Source: Hypericum androsaemum
Taxonomy: Eukaryota; Streptophyta; Magnoliopsida; Malpighiales; Hypericaceae
DNA: 64,000 nucleotides
NCBI GenBank assembly: GCA_963995505.1
Contig: OZ023198.1
Span: forward strand, 13,259,141 to 13,323,140
Reading direction: 5' to 3'
The notes under the pieces were generated by a model. The model searched no databases, was not told where the DNA came from, and worked only from the letters and a program-made list of their open reading frames with translations. Each line of letters starts with the position of its first letter. The stretch's first letter is position 1. Shown here piece by piece: positions 22,583-34,601 of the stretch. The translations under genes and the position numbers were made by a program.

Positions 22583-25497
22583 TTACTCACTTGCAGGTGC
22601 CCTGTAAACAAAGAAGCAAGCAGCTATAACAACATAGCAGAGGAAGAGCACCACTCCCTTCATGTAATGTGAAGTTCCATCCTGCAACCCGCAATAAGTT
22701 TGTGCATTAGCTACCGAGAGAACGATATCCATGGAAACAAGCTTCGAGGAAACAGATGGCGGGACCTGCAACGCGAAGGCCGTGACAAGTATGGCGATAG
22801 CGAGCGAGCCGGATTCAAGGAGACTGAAGTCCAGGTCCATAGGGATGTGCATTATCCAGGCAACCACAACACAGGAAGGAACCTGTATGTCAGAGGTAAG
22901 AAAATTGGTCAATTTGGCAATTCCAATAGTTTCCCTTTTGTACCAACTACTAGATCATAGCTAGTCATACCACAAACATGGAAATTTGAGAGGCTGATCC
23001 AAGAGCTACCCCAAGTGATATGTCCTGCATTACACTAAACAACATAAACAAAGCACATTTGCGATAGCCGACTGAACGAATAAGCGTGAAGGTAAAGACC
23101 GGAGGCATAGATTCGGCCATGCGACCTACCAGCTTGTTCTTGAAAGCGAAAATGACGGATCCAGTGTGCTCCGCGGCGTTCCCCACTATCGGCAGCAATA
23201 TGATGCTGATGAAACTGACAGAAATACCCCACGAATCCGAGGCTGCCTAATGGATGTGGAGAAGATATGCAGAGTCAATCAACAGAAAAAATGATCACTT
23301 GGAATTGAAATTAGGACAATGTACATACCTCAATGGTGCCAACCACATATTCGGATAACAAAGCAATGAACACTGTCATTCCTACCAACCAAGAAAACGC
23401 GCTCCAGAACCCGATCACCGCCTTCTCTTCCTCTTCTTCTTCTTCTTCTTCTCCTTCCTGAATTTTCACTAACTGGATCACCTTCATGGTCGAAAACTGC
23501 GAGAATTCGGATCGAAGAATGTTCGTATATAGACATATCACCTCTTTGGGATCGAACACTTGCCCGTGAGTCTTTAGCTGGAAGAAGATGTAAGCTAAAT
23601 AAGCAACGAGCATCAAGATGCTGGCAAGTCTCGACAGCTGAAGAGTGGAATTCTGCATGTCGGCAATGCTTTGCCCTGTTGCAGCGTATCTGAACATGAG
23701 CGGCAACATTTGGCACAGCAATCCCAGCAACAATAGAATACAGTTCACATCAGCCTGCTTCTGTTACAACAAAAAAAAACATGAACATGGACGCATTGTT
23801 ATGTAAATAACCCGAAATTTAATGGGTCGACTGTTATGGGTTCGAGTTATATAAGACTAAAAAGGGTGGGTTATCTTAACCAACAATGATTAGGTAGATG
23901 TTTCACACTTACAGCCACCAGTCTCGTAAGAGCAATTGACTCAGATACTGTGTTAGAATTTTCATATCCTACCCGAAACTTTAAGATAAATAGTATGTGG
24001 ACTTTACACACTTATAGACAAACCTGCCACACTCGCAATTAGTAATGTTGTAATCTCAACAATGTGAATCTCTCTCACCAGTTTATCTAACTTGATACTT
24101 TTTAAGTTTAGCATAAAAAATGGTACTAGTACATTAATTACAGGACTCATTTAAATCAATTTTCGGGGTCTTACCCTATCAAATCTCTGCTCCTTTCTAA
24201 GGTTGGCCAAGCCTCCACAAAGGAGTGAGGTCCCAAGAACCAGGAGGAGATTGGACAGAATGGAACCCAGGAGAGAATACTTCAAAACCAGGATCTTGTG
24301 CTGGTGCAAGGCCAACAATGCTATTATTAGCTCAGTTGCATTCCCACATGTTGCATTCAGGAGCCCTCCAACTGTTAGAACATCATGATCAAAACTCCAT
24401 ACATCAGCTATTATTTGCATATTTTTTCATAATTAAACAATTTTTTAAAAAGGGAATTAATTGAAAATATTAGCTAATAACCTGTTGGACCTGTGAAGTA
24501 GGCAATCTGTCTGCAATCAGTAAAAGAACAGTCAGCTTCCACTCTCCAATTTAGGCTATAGTTAACATTTTTAATCCCTATAAGGTTATGTGACTAGTAA
24601 CCAACTATAAATAATTAATCCAAACAGCCACCGAGTGACCGGGTGTATACTTTACTCAAAAGTATGTTGAAATCTTAGTATCCTCTTGATTTTCAACATT
24701 TATAAACAAATCTACCACTAATAATTAGTAATGTGTTAATTTCTAACGCGTCTCTTCAAATTAAGTCTATCGGATCTAACTTTGTACGGACTTTGATTTC
24801 AATGTGAGATGTGTGACTACAACAACAAACGACAGGTCCAAATCATTTTGATAGCATTTTTTAAGGTTGTTCTGAATTTTTATATCCAACCCAAAATCTG
24901 AAGGCCATATGTACCAGAATTTCTCACACAACACACTTGCAACTATCAATGAGTTAATCTCACAAAATACATTAGGAAGATTGAGATTATGCTCTAGGAT
25001 CAAGGTTTAAACTATAAGATCCAAATATAGCACCATGCAACTTACTCGGTGAGGAAGCTAACACGCTCAGCAAGTGGAGCGAGGCCCAGCAAACTCAAAG
25101 CGAAAATCCATGGCTAGTTTGAGGCACAACAACATCAAATCAAAAAATTAAAATCACGATACAAAAAATAATATAATAACTAAATAAGATAACACTCATC
25201 AATTAGTAATTACTATTATGATATATAAAAATATACCCTTCCATACTGATTGTAATCAGCTACAATTGCAAGTGGGATGGTCGGGAAGAGAAAGGCCAGC
25301 TTGGTCCCCAAGATCACCTCTTTAAGATTGGCCAACAAATGCCTCAGCATCTTAAACCGGACTCTCGAGTACGAATCTGAATCCAATTTTCTATGAAGGA
25401 TTGAAGAAGATGATACATTTTGTGCCATCTTTCCAATATTATGTTGATCGCCTCCATTTTCCAAGTCTACAATTAGCTGCACCGTGTGGTCCTCCAT
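22583..25497 (-). CDS. Vacuolar cation/proton exchanger (CAX family)
   Basis: Ten exons on the minus strand: 25497-25237, 25113-25046, 24510-24482, 24371-24175, 23760-23542, 23457-23329, 23246-23130, 23024-22971, 22882-22766, 22681-22583; 1,290 nt, 429 aa, all phases consistent. The two CAX ion-binding repeats are present: c-1 with GNATE at about 129 and c-2 with GNAAEH at about 323. Between them lies the acidic loop ([12 protein letters not shown]) typical of CAX proteins. The N-terminal 55 residues are hydrophilic, where CAX autoinhibitory segments usually lie; eleven or so membrane spans follow. Members move Ca2+ or Mn2+ into the vacuole against H+. I did not assign a subtype (CAX1/3 or CAX2/5). 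Introns carry old LTR-like repeats. Confidence 0.92.
23900..24080. repeat. LTR-fragment repeat in a CAX intron
   Basis: Carries ACTCAGATACTG followed by TGTTAGAATTTTCATATCC, the same arrangement as at 860-910: a degenerate reverse-oriented tRNA-Met primer-binding site next to an LTR edge beginning TGTTAGAA. Weaker partial copies follow at about 24650-24770 and 24870-25000 in the next intron. Confidence 0.5.
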
Positions 25498-26999
25498 AAA
25501 CGAAATGAAATTAAATGGACCCACCAAAAAAAATTCTTCTTTTTGCACTTGTAATTGGAATGCAAGTGAAATATTTCTTCTGTTGTATTTAAAATATATA
25601 GGGGAATGGAGCGATCATAGGACAAAGGTTTTAAGGTGGTAAGAAGTACGAAGTAACGTATACATGTCACAAAGTTGCGGTTTCGTGTTATAGGTAGAAG
25701 AAGGGTTTGCTTGGGTGGCAATTTCGTGGAATTTTCCAACGAGCTTGTCTCTGTTTGCATGAGTCTCCCACGTACGAAGTTGTCCCTGCTCTAGATCAGA
25801 AGTTGCACACTTCTATATTTTCGGAGTTCGAACGGTTATCATCGGTTAATCTACGTATTTGAGGTGTTTGCATTTTTGAAGTTGAAAAGACGTTATACTA
25901 ACCAAACACATTGAAAATTGGCCATAGGCATAAAATTAAAACCCCCTCAGAGACTAGATGTTTCGTTTCTTTTTTGGCTTCTGATAATAAAGTGGGCGAA
26001 CCCCCTTAATTAGTTAATTAATTGTGCAGTTAATTGTGAACTGTTAATATAATGTTGTTGACCAATAAATACTATGCTTTGAGAATTGAAAAAACTAAGA
26101 GTATCTTTTGTTGATGAACTAGGGGCAATACCAAAAAAAACTAGGGGCAATACCCTTTTCGAGTATCTAATATTGTATTTTTATAACTCAAACTCTGAAG
26201 GGTTTATCCATTGTTTTTGTTTAAACAGTCCAATGCCATCTCTCAAGCAGAAAGATGGTCGCTTAGCTAGTAACAATTTTAGGGCATATAACATAATAAA
26301 TAAAAATCACAAACGATCTAGTTAATTTGAAATTAAAAAAAAAAGCAATTCAAGATGGTGCTCCCCATTTTAATATGTTCTTTTCTGGCCGAGTATTGGC
26401 CAGTTAATTATAGCTAATGTTGAGATCATAAACTCACTGGCTAGGGAGTTAATAGAGGAGTTTGTCATCTCATTAAACCTTCACTTAATTTCAAAGAAAG
26501 AGAAATTCACGCTTTCACACAACAGTTTTGAATTCTTTTGCGAAGGGATAAACTAACAATTAATTCTAATTATTTAAGTCATTCAGCGTTTCATATTACG
26601 TCATTAATTATACACTGACACATGATAACCGATTACTTGAACTATCTCCGCATATTATGCCACGTCAATAATTTTATACGTCACTCGAAATAAACCCTAA
26701 ATTGGGTTCGTTCTTTATATCCAATCCTGATTCAGGAGCAATCAATGTTGTTGGTAGAAATAGCTTGAACAGAGTACCTATCTTTTGCACTTTCCTATGC
26801 TCTTTTTGAAGGGTATCTGCACTTTCCTGGAATCTTCAATTCTTATCTCTTCCTCGAGGAGGAACCAAAACTTTCTGTCAAAGTGAAGAGATATGTAGGA
26901 AATTTCCTCACTCCTCTTCTACTGCCCAAAGCATGAACTAACAGATGATTCACTTATTAGTCAAAAATAACAACAATGATTTCTAGAATAAAAATACTG
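25498..26999. other. Intergenic spacer upstream of CAX and downstream of the PPR gene
   Basis: AT-rich. The CAX promoter should lie from 25498 leftward-facing; the PPR 3' UTR should lie just below 27000. No repeat or coding sequence was recognised. Confidence 0.5.
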
Positions 27000-29648
27000 T
27001 CATTTGTTACCAACTGCTGCTTCTTTTCTAAAGGAAAATGATGGAGGATCCAAGCATGGAACTGTGAACTGATGAAACCGATGAAACCGGGTAATCTCGG
27101 TTGAGTCAAATCCTCTCTTTTCCATCTCCGTCAACCATTCCGAGGCCTTAAGGTGCCTTCCTTGCTTTATATAGCCATGCACTATAATGTGAAACGCCCA
27201 CTTGTTAGGCTGCCATCCCTTTTCGCACATACGGTCTAACACCTTGCAAGCGAGGTCCATGTCATCCATGCTTAATCTTTTCATCAGCATGTTGTAAGTG
27301 TACAAGTTCATCGGAAAACACTGCTCAATCATTCTTTCCAATGTCTCAATAGGTTCGGTAACTTTTGTACGAGCTGAAAAGATGTGAATCAGCTTATCCA
27401 AGTTCGAAATAGAAGCAGGTACCTCGCTTTTCTGGGCAATAAACCGATCCCAGTTCTCAAACAGCCTTCCACTCGATATGGAATGGCACAATAGCACATT
27501 GCCTGTGTAGGTTGTCATCCGTCTCCCAACATTTGCTAGATCATAAACAACTTTCACCACCTCGCCGTAACTTCTAGTTTTACATAGCTGATAAATAACA
27601 GCCTCGTAGCACAAGCCGCTCGGAATAATGCTGCGGCGCTCCATTGACTCCATGAAGTTCAATGCAAGAGGGACTCTGTTCACCTGGCAAAGACCATCAA
27701 CCATTGTGTTGCACACCTTTCTTCCAATCCCTCTTCTCTGTTGAAGCCCTTCAACAAACTTTAGAGCATCCGAAATTCTTTCAGTCTTTAGATAGCTCTG
27801 CAACATCAGAATATCAGAAGACAAATTAGGCCGAATACCATTTGCTTGCATCATTTCCAACACATTTCTTGCTAGTTCAGGCTTCTTCATGCGCCCAGCT
27901 CCCTCGATGAAAAAGTTGTAAATCCGAGCACTGGACCCATGCTGATGGAGTTGCATCTCCAGAAACTTCAGGAACTGCTTTTCAGGATTCTCCATCCGCA
28001 ACAGACAACCGGTAACAGTCCTAAATAAAGACCGAGTTGCAGTATATCCCTTTTCCTGCATTTCAACGAGCAGCCTAGCTGCAATATCACCCCTATCTGA
28101 CTTTCCAAAACCACGAATCAGTGATGCATAAGTATCTCGCCTAGCAACTCTGTTCATTTTGCAAAGTTCTGAGAAGATCAAGAAACCATCATCTACCCTC
28201 CTAGCTCTACACAACTCATAAATGAACTTGTCATACACAGAATCACTCGGTAAAAATTTCTGCTTAGATGCAACAAAAAACAGCCCCTTCATTTTATCAA
28301 GCTTCCGTTCCCTACACAAGGCATTCGCTAGCTTCAAAAACGCATTTCTCCCAGGAAAGTAACCCCTGTCTGCAGACTTCTCAAGCACAAGATAAGCTTT
28401 ATCAATACTCCCTTCCAAACACAAAGAATTGATGAGATACGTGTATGCCATGCTATCGGGGGACGATCCAAATTCCGACTTGGACTGGTATAAATCCAGG
28501 GCAATGCTAGCCATCCCGGCCTTGCAAAAGAAACAAAATGCAGCACTCATCGTGGCCCGATTGGGGAAAACCCCGCTCTCCTGCATCTCAAAAAGCAGAT
28601 TACAAACATCCTCAGCACGGTTCAACTTCAATAGCCGGAACAGCAAAAAGTTATACAAGGAAGCATCAGGGACAAACCCATCCTGCAACTTCTTACTCTC
28701 CAAAAACTGCAAACACTCGCCCACCCTCCCAACCCGGACGAGATTCTTAAGCCACGCACCGTAAGCAAAATCCATGGGAACAGCCCCCGACTCCTCAAAC
28801 TCCTGCATCAATTCCTCTGCCTTATCGAACCGATCACCCTGACAGAGCGTATCCACCAGCACACTCAACCCCCTGCCATTCTCATTCCCATACCCTAGCC
28901 CTCTCAAATACGCCTCCGCCTCCTCGAACCTCCCCTGCTTGCACAGCCTCTTCACCATGATGGAATGTGTCGCCTCGTCCTCCAACCCCCCTCTGAAAAT
29001 ATGCTTCGAAACCGTATCCACAGCCTCAAAACACCGCTCCTCGACCAACGCATTCAACAATATGTTATAAACATACGAGTCCAAGTCCAACCCGTGGAAG
29101 CGCATTAGCGCAAACAGGTGGAGTGCGTGGTGGACCTGCCCGGCTAGGGCATATCCCATCACGACGGTCCCCTGGAACCCGTGCCCGGGCCGCATAAGCC
29201 GCTGCTTCACGTAGCCATCAAGGAACTCCACCATCAGGGGCATCAGCTTCGCCTGAGCGAGGATCTTGAAGATAGCGTGGAACGTGGCGCGCGTGTGGTG
29301 GAACCCGGGCTGCCGCCCCGCCCAATCGAAGAGCTCCAGGCACTTCAGGATGTCGTACTTGGCCTTCCCGTACGCCAAAGCCTCCAGGACGAACTTCTCC
29401 GTGACCCGGATCCCGTCGACCGGGACCGGGTTCGGACCCTCCAGGGATTTGAACAGGCGGTCCAGCGACGGGTCGTTGCCGGTCTTGAACCATTCCTTGA
29501 ACGAAACCAGCGCCTCCCTCGGGCTTCTCTCCTGGACGACTGCGGCGGCGGCGGCGGCCGGGGGGCTGTAGAAGCGGGAAGAGGAGGAGGAGGGTGCGAG
29601 ATTCCTGTAAAAAGGTTTTCTTGATGCTAATTTAGATAAGAGCATCAT
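27000..29648 (-). CDS. Pentatricopeptide repeat (PPR) protein, probably mitochondrial
   Basis: One uninterrupted 882-codon frame with a genuine ATG at 29648. Residues 1-40 (MMLLSKLASRKPFYRNLAPS, then a Ser-rich and Ala-rich run) look like an organelle presequence: basic, hydroxylated and free of acidic residues. After about residue 100 the protein is a string of roughly 35-residue helical repeats with the P-type PPR pattern, for example SYVYNILLNALVEERCFEAV and TYNMLMKRLSMDDMDLACKV. The segment LFDWAGRQPGFHHTRATFHA is typical of P-class plant PPRs and resembles At1g71210, from memory. No E or DYW extension is seen, so it is P class. Such proteins bind organellar transcripts; the RNA target is unknown. 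Lack of introns is usual in the family. Confidence 0.88.
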   Translation of the reverse strand: MMLLSKLASRKPFYRNLAPSSSSSRFYSPPAAAAAAVVQERSPREALVSFKEWFKTGNDPSLDRLFKSLEGPNPVPVDGIRVTEKFVLEALAYGKAKYDILKCLELFDWAGRQPGFHHTRATFHAIFKILAQAKLMPLMVEFLDGYVKQRLMRPGHGFQGTVVMGYALAGQVHHALHLFALMRFHGLDLDSYVYNILLNALVEERCFEAVDTVSKHIFRGGLEDEATHSIMVKRLCKQGRFEEAEAYLRGLGYGNENGRGLSVLVDTLCQGDRFDKAEELMQEFEESGAVPMDFAYGAWLKNLVRVGRVGECLQFLESKKLQDGFVPDASLYNFLLFRLLKLNRAEDVCNLLFEMQESGVFPNRATMSAAFCFFCKAGMASIALDLYQSKSEFGSSPDSMAYTYLINSLCLEGSIDKAYLVLEKSADRGYFPGRNAFLKLANALCRERKLDKMKGLFFVASKQKFLPSDSVYDKFIYELCRARRVDDGFLIFSELCKMNRVARRDTYASLIRGFGKSDRGDIAARLLVEMQEKGYTATRSLFRTVTGCLLRMENPEKQFLKFLEMQLHQHGSSARIYNFFIEGAGRMKKPELARNVLEMMQANGIRPNLSSDILMLQSYLKTERISDALKFVEGLQQRRGIGRKVCNTMVDGLCQVNRVPLALNFMESMERRSIIPSGLCYEAVIYQLCKTRSYGEVVKVVYDLANVGRRMTTYTGNVLLCHSISSGRLFENWDRFIAQKSEVPASISNLDKLIHIFSARTKVTEPIETLERMIEQCFPMNLYTYNMLMKRLSMDDMDLACKVLDRMCEKGWQPNKWAFHIIVHGYIKQGRHLKASEWLTEMEKRGFDSTEITRFHRFHQFTVPCLDPPSFSFRKEAAVGNK

Positions 29649-29917
29649 TCGCCCATTTACCTCTTCGGTTTAGGTTTAGGGTTTTTGGGTGTAATTTGTT
29701 CAAACTCCCAACCGGCGCGACGATGACGAGGAGCCGCCGACGACCACAATTGAAAAAAGTCCAGTATTATTCTTCATGACTAGTACATCTGGGTGGGTAC
29801 ATGGTGTAAGAGCGAGCTTCGTTGTGAAGGAAGGAAAAAAGCTTCGTTGTCTGTGTGAAAACGGGCCCCCGTTGGGCCGATGTTTGCGGGCCTGTTATTT
29901 TGTCATTTAATTTTCAG

Positions 29918-30839
29918 GATTTAGAATCAGGGGGACTACATAAAAATCATCCCCATGGTATAGACTAAATATGAGTCTTTAGATTTGATAAAATTCTTTT
30001 TTTACAGATCTGATGGTCAGAATCTGTTGAGGGTATTTTCGAGTTTTTATCCAAACATACTCATTAGGGTTCAACCATTTTCTTATATAATCTCACAAAA
30101 AAAACATCCCCGCCGCTCCCCCCCATCTTTTTATCCTCGACCCTCCATCCCCGCTTGAATCGTTGATTATTTGGGTTATTTCTTCAAGTCTCATTCCCTC
30201 TTTTATTTAGTCCTTTTTTTGGGTTTTTTTCACCAACTTTTTCGTTGATTATTTGATCCGAAAGAAATGTCCATATGCTGTTTCGACTTTGATTGTTGCT
30301 AGACTGGTCGATTTCATGTGATTCTGATGATTTTGTATTTAAAGATTGGAACTTTATGTTGGTGTTTGGTTGTTGTTTGAACTTGGTGCTTAAAATTCTA
30401 GCAAAAATTCATAGATGAATTATACCAATATTAAAGTAGAATAATACCAATATCCTAGAACGATTATACCAATATTCGAGAAGAATGAAACTAATACATT
30501 CAAATGGTATACATTTTTACTTATAATGGGATACCAATATTGGAGAAGATGAAAACCAATATCACGGTAGAATGAAACCAATATCATAGTAGAATGAAAC
30601 CAATAACATAGAAGATGGAAACTAATATAATAGTAGAATGAAACAAATATCATAGTAGAATGAAACCAATAGTATAGAAGATGGAAACCAACATCCGAGA
30701 AAATGGAAACCAATATTTCCATACTTGTATTTCCATAAATTGTATTATTTTGTTGATATTTTTTTAATTATTGTATTTCCAATATTACCCCTATCCCTTT
30801 CAGTGGGGATTACCCATGTCCCCACTGAATTTGAACCCG
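29918..30839. mobile_element. MULE-like element, copy 1, with 9-bp target duplication
   Basis: Flanked by AATTTTCAG at 29909-29917 and again at 30840-30848. Ends are inverted relative to each other (left GATTTAGAATCAGGGGGAC; right, reversed, CGGGTTCAAATTCAGTGGGG). The first 200 bases and last 420 bases match copy 2 at 38985-40251, but the middle (about 30115-30420) does not. The 9-bp duplication is the hallmark of Mutator-like elements. No transposase was found. Confidence 0.8.
30420..30720. repeat. About 22-bp minisatellite inside MULE-like copy 1
   Basis: Tandem, imperfect units of the form AATGAAACCAATATCATAGT, alternating with GATGGAAACCAATA variants. The same array occurs in copy 2. Confidence 0.85.
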
Positions 30840-30848
30840 AATTTTCAG

Positions 30849-31479
30849 TGTCAAAATTGCTAGACGCACTATTTCCTACACTCGAGGTACGGATTGTAAT
30901 TAGATTTTTATCATTAGGATCTATCTCAGTTGATTTTTTATTTTTATCAGGTCTAAATTTATTGGTTTTAAAATATTACATTCATGTTTTTTTTAATATT
31001 ATTTTTTATTTGATAACAATCAACTGACATTCTAATCTTTTTAAATAAAATAATTTTTAAAGTAACACGGATTTGCAGATAGCCCTAATCTAACACGATT
31101 TTAAGGATTCCCAAATTCTTGTTGTTAAAGAAGATAAGTATTAAGATTTGGATTTTGTGTGTGTGAAAGGATCGGGAATGTTTGGGTTTAGGTTGAGGTT
31201 ATTTTGTGTACCAATGTTTAGTCGGACTGTTGTAGTTTAGGGAGGGACCTTTCCAGTAGAGTCCTGGCAGAGGTAGAATGAGAAAAAATAAAAAGGAGAA
31301 ATTTTTTAAAAAGTGGGACGCGCTGGGAGCGGATTAATAGAAGTAGGGTGGATCTCGTTGGTCTTTTATTTATTTTTCTTTAGGAAGGGAATAAGGGTGG
31401 ATCCCGCTGTTCACTTTATTTTTTTTCTTAGACTTTATTTTTTTAATAGATAATCGGTAACAAATAAAAGAATTGTTAA
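30849..31479. other. AT-rich spacer, nothing recognised
   Basis: No coding frame, repeat or site can be supported here. Confidence 0.5.
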
Positions 31480-32250
31480 CATACCATTTAATATATAATC
31501 GAACATACCATTTAATATAACCGGACATACCATTTGATATATAATTTAATTAATTATTTAACTTTCTTATTATAATATTTTAAATAATCAAGAATACCAT
31601 TTGATATAACCAGGTATATTATTTAATATGATCAGACGTACCAGTCGATATATAATTTAATTAATTATTTAGTAACCGAACATACAATTCGATAAAATTG
31701 GACATACCATACTATTTAATATAACCTCGTAGACCATTTGATATAACCAAACATACTATTTAATATAACCTCGTAGACCATTTGATATAACCGAACAAAC
31801 CATTTAATATATTCGGGCATACCATTTAATATAACCTTGTAGACCATTTGATATAACCAAACAATCTATTTAACATAACCTCGTAGACCATTTGATATAA
31901 CCGGACATACCATTTAATATAACATCGTAGATTATTTGATATAACCAAACAAACCATTTAATATATCCGAGTATACTATTTAATATAACATCGTAGACCA
32001 TTTAATATAACCAAACATACCATTTAATATAACCTCGTAAACTTTTGGTATAAGCGGATATGCCATTTAATATAACTGCGTAGACCATTTGATATAACCA
32101 AACAATCTATTTAACATAACCTCGTAGACTATTTGATATAACCGGGCATACTATTTAATATAATCTCGTAGACTATTTGATATAACATCGTAGACCATTT
32201 GATATAATCGAACATTCCATTTAACGTAACCAGGCATATCATTTCAAAAT
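31480..32250. repeat. Degenerate 22-bp minisatellite (ACCATTTRATATAACC type)
   Basis: More than 25 imperfect units such as ACCATTTAATATAACCTCGT and ACCATTTGATATAACCAAAC run head to tail. A short related tract recurs at 62395-62585 with the same flanking phrase (TTTAATTAATTATTTAA), so this is a dispersed family. Confidence 0.85.
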
Positions 32251-33006
32251 ATCTTTGATTAAATTCATCTGAAAAAATCAGAATTAATATTATCAAATTA
32301 ATTACGACCGGGTGGTTATTTGCACGGTAATTATCCAAATAGTTTATCTTGTTATGTTCAAATAGTTTTTACTTTACGATTAAAACTTAGAAGGTTTGTT
32401 CTATTATGATCAAATGGTTTACAGTGTAATAATTAAAAAGTTTGTTCTTTAATGATCAAATGGTACAAACTATTTTAACAAAATCTTACAAATAATTTTA
32501 ACAAAACTGTACAAACTATTTTAACATAACCGTACAAACTATTCTAATATAATCGGATAAAACTATTTTAACATACCCAATCTATCAGCAACATATCTAA
32601 ACTATTTTAACACCTGTAGCATGTTTAGAACCATATTGTCTATTTTTTCCTATTCACCTTTGGGCAACCTAAAAGAAGAAAAGTACACTACCGACTAAAG
32701 CACCACCTCCTTTCTAAAAAAACCAAAGCACCACCAAGCATGTCTGCAAAATTTGCAAACAATCATGAGAACCGTGAAGTAGAATAATTCAATCACAGAG
32801 ACATAACAATTTAGATCAAAAACAGTACAACATCTTTTGACCATATTTTTTCAACTTCCAATGGTATTCAACAATATCACACATCACAAATCACTTGAAC
32901 AATCTTACAAGTAGTATACTTTCGATTCTTCCCAACTATCTGCACACTGTCATTCTTTTGTCTACTCACGTAAAAATCATTCACACACATAGATCACTAC
33001 AATCCG
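32251..33006. other. AT-rich spacer after the minisatellite
   Basis: Opens with a looser ACAAACTATTTTAAC repeat (about 32460-32600). No gene was seen. Confidence 0.5.
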
Positions 33007-33285
33007 CTAATTCGAACGAACAAGAGACCACATAAATAGGCACAAACACACATTCTTATCGCACCAGAGGATGGAGATGTTGGCATCGTACCACTGGGTG
33101 CTCATAACGGTCTCAATGCTATCATCAATGAGGTCACTGCTTTGGACACTCTCGCAGGAGCAGTAGTCCATATCCATCAACGAATTGAGCTCAATCTTCC
33201 TCCTCTTTGCAACCTTGCTCTCCCGGCCTCCTACCTCTCTTGGCACGCATCTCTCGTCTTCCTTAAGAAGAAGGGGGGGTTGTTA

Positions 33286-33363
33286 CCGGAGGGTGATAAT
33301 TCCGGGACGATAACGGCGAGGCTTCTTGACTCCGCCAGTGGTGGGAGCCGATTTTCTCGTAGC
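33286..33363 (-). pseudogene. Stray histone H3.3-like exon fragment
   Basis: Read on the minus strand these 78 bases encode RKSAPTTGGVKKPRRYRPG within a 26-residue piece that aligns to about residues 24-50 of histone H3; the PTTGG form is that of plant H3.3. It is bordered by an AG before it (TTTGTATAG) and a GT just inside its 3' end, as if it were one internal exon. The H3 N-terminal tail and the histone fold are not found on either side, and His is replaced by Arg in KKPRRYR. A downstream minus frame (33246-33007, 79 codons) is not histone and is not recognised. A captured exon or decayed retro-gene is likely. Confidence 0.7.
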
Positions 33364-34601
33364 CTATACAAACAAATCATCCAATTAGCTAAAAATCTCT
33401 AAATCTGATCATAATTAACAAAAAATGTAGCCCTAATTGGAAAACAAATATTTTTCCATATTTACAGAAGCTGAGGAAGGAGACGACAGCGCGGAGCGGG
33501 TCGAGACTTGGCTTCGACGGTGCGGAGTGGGAGGCCAGAAGAAAGAGACGACATCACCAGAGGAGAAGGAGGAGGGGCTGCAGTATCGAGTTTAGAATTG
33601 GGATAGAGAGTGTGTTTAGGATAGAGGCGTGTGCGGCAGAGCGGTGGTTGCTAGGCTCCAAGATTTGCCTTCGAATCTCTGGAGAAGGGTTGAGAGGGGA
33701 GGAGAGAGAAAGGGAGAAAGGAGAGAAAGAGGAAGAGAGAGAACATGAAGGAGGAAAGGGGAGAGAGATCAAAAAGACAAAAATTTCCACTTCGTTCTTA
33801 TCCATCAGATCAGCTCTCTTTTTTAATTGGACTCACCCAATGGCTGAAATCAACTCCAGGACGGGCCTAGCATAAATTGTACATACAAAACTGAATCGAG
33901 TCCCGTCTAGGCCGGAGTATGGTGTTTTTTCTTTGTTGTTAATATGCATATAGTTTATGTGAATTAAAAATTGTAATTTAATAGTTAATGTCAAATTAAT
34001 TAATCAAATTAAGTTAATCGTGACATTTTCACGATGACATAAATACCACCTAATTAATGACGTATTTATTAAAATTGATTAATGTTGTTCATTGTTCCAA
34101 TTTAAAAAAGTGTAAGGTGATAAATAACTCTATTTTGAATACAAAGTAATAATTAAATTTTATAAACAAGTAGAGGATGATGTTACTTGCACATGTAATT
34201 AGCCAAACACGTTTAATAAAAATCAAAATCTCCGCCCTTTCGGGATTCCTAGAATTTAGCTCTCCCTCGCCTCCAAGGAATAGAATCTAATCCATTCCAA
34301 TAAAATCCTCAACACTTTTCCTCTGAGTTAATCATCAATTCGGAGTTACTATAGGTGTTGAAGTTAGATTTTGTATCGGATTAATGTAAAACATACTATT
34401 AAAAAAAGTCAGTTCCTAAATAGAATTACTATAAATACGGGTATTAAAAAATTTGTGAAATAATCGTTGTTTGTTGTCGCGATTTGTTTTTTTTCTCTAA
34501 TTGAAAAAAATAAATCATCGGGGAAGAGATTTTGCCGTCTCCTCCCCTAGAACGATCTTAGTTGGTCCGTACGGATAAAGGAAAAGGCGATCGCCGGGGA
34601 G
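33364..34601. other. Intergenic, including the promoter of the Smr gene
   Basis: 33440-33800 is GC- and purine-rich and may belong to the histone-fragment locus as an untranslated exon. From 33880 on it is AT-rich. The last 100 bases form the 5' leader of the gene at 34602. Confidence 0.4.

Noticed and set aside
29181..29624. A 147-codon plus frame opposite the PPR start
   Set aside because: GC-rich antisense shadow of the PPR coding sequence.
31480..32250. CRISPR-like array
   Set aside because: Units are contiguous and degenerate with no unique spacers; this is a eukaryotic minisatellite.
33612..33875. Arg/Glu-rich 87-codon gene
   Set aside because: GAGAGA-rich low complexity with no conserved feature.
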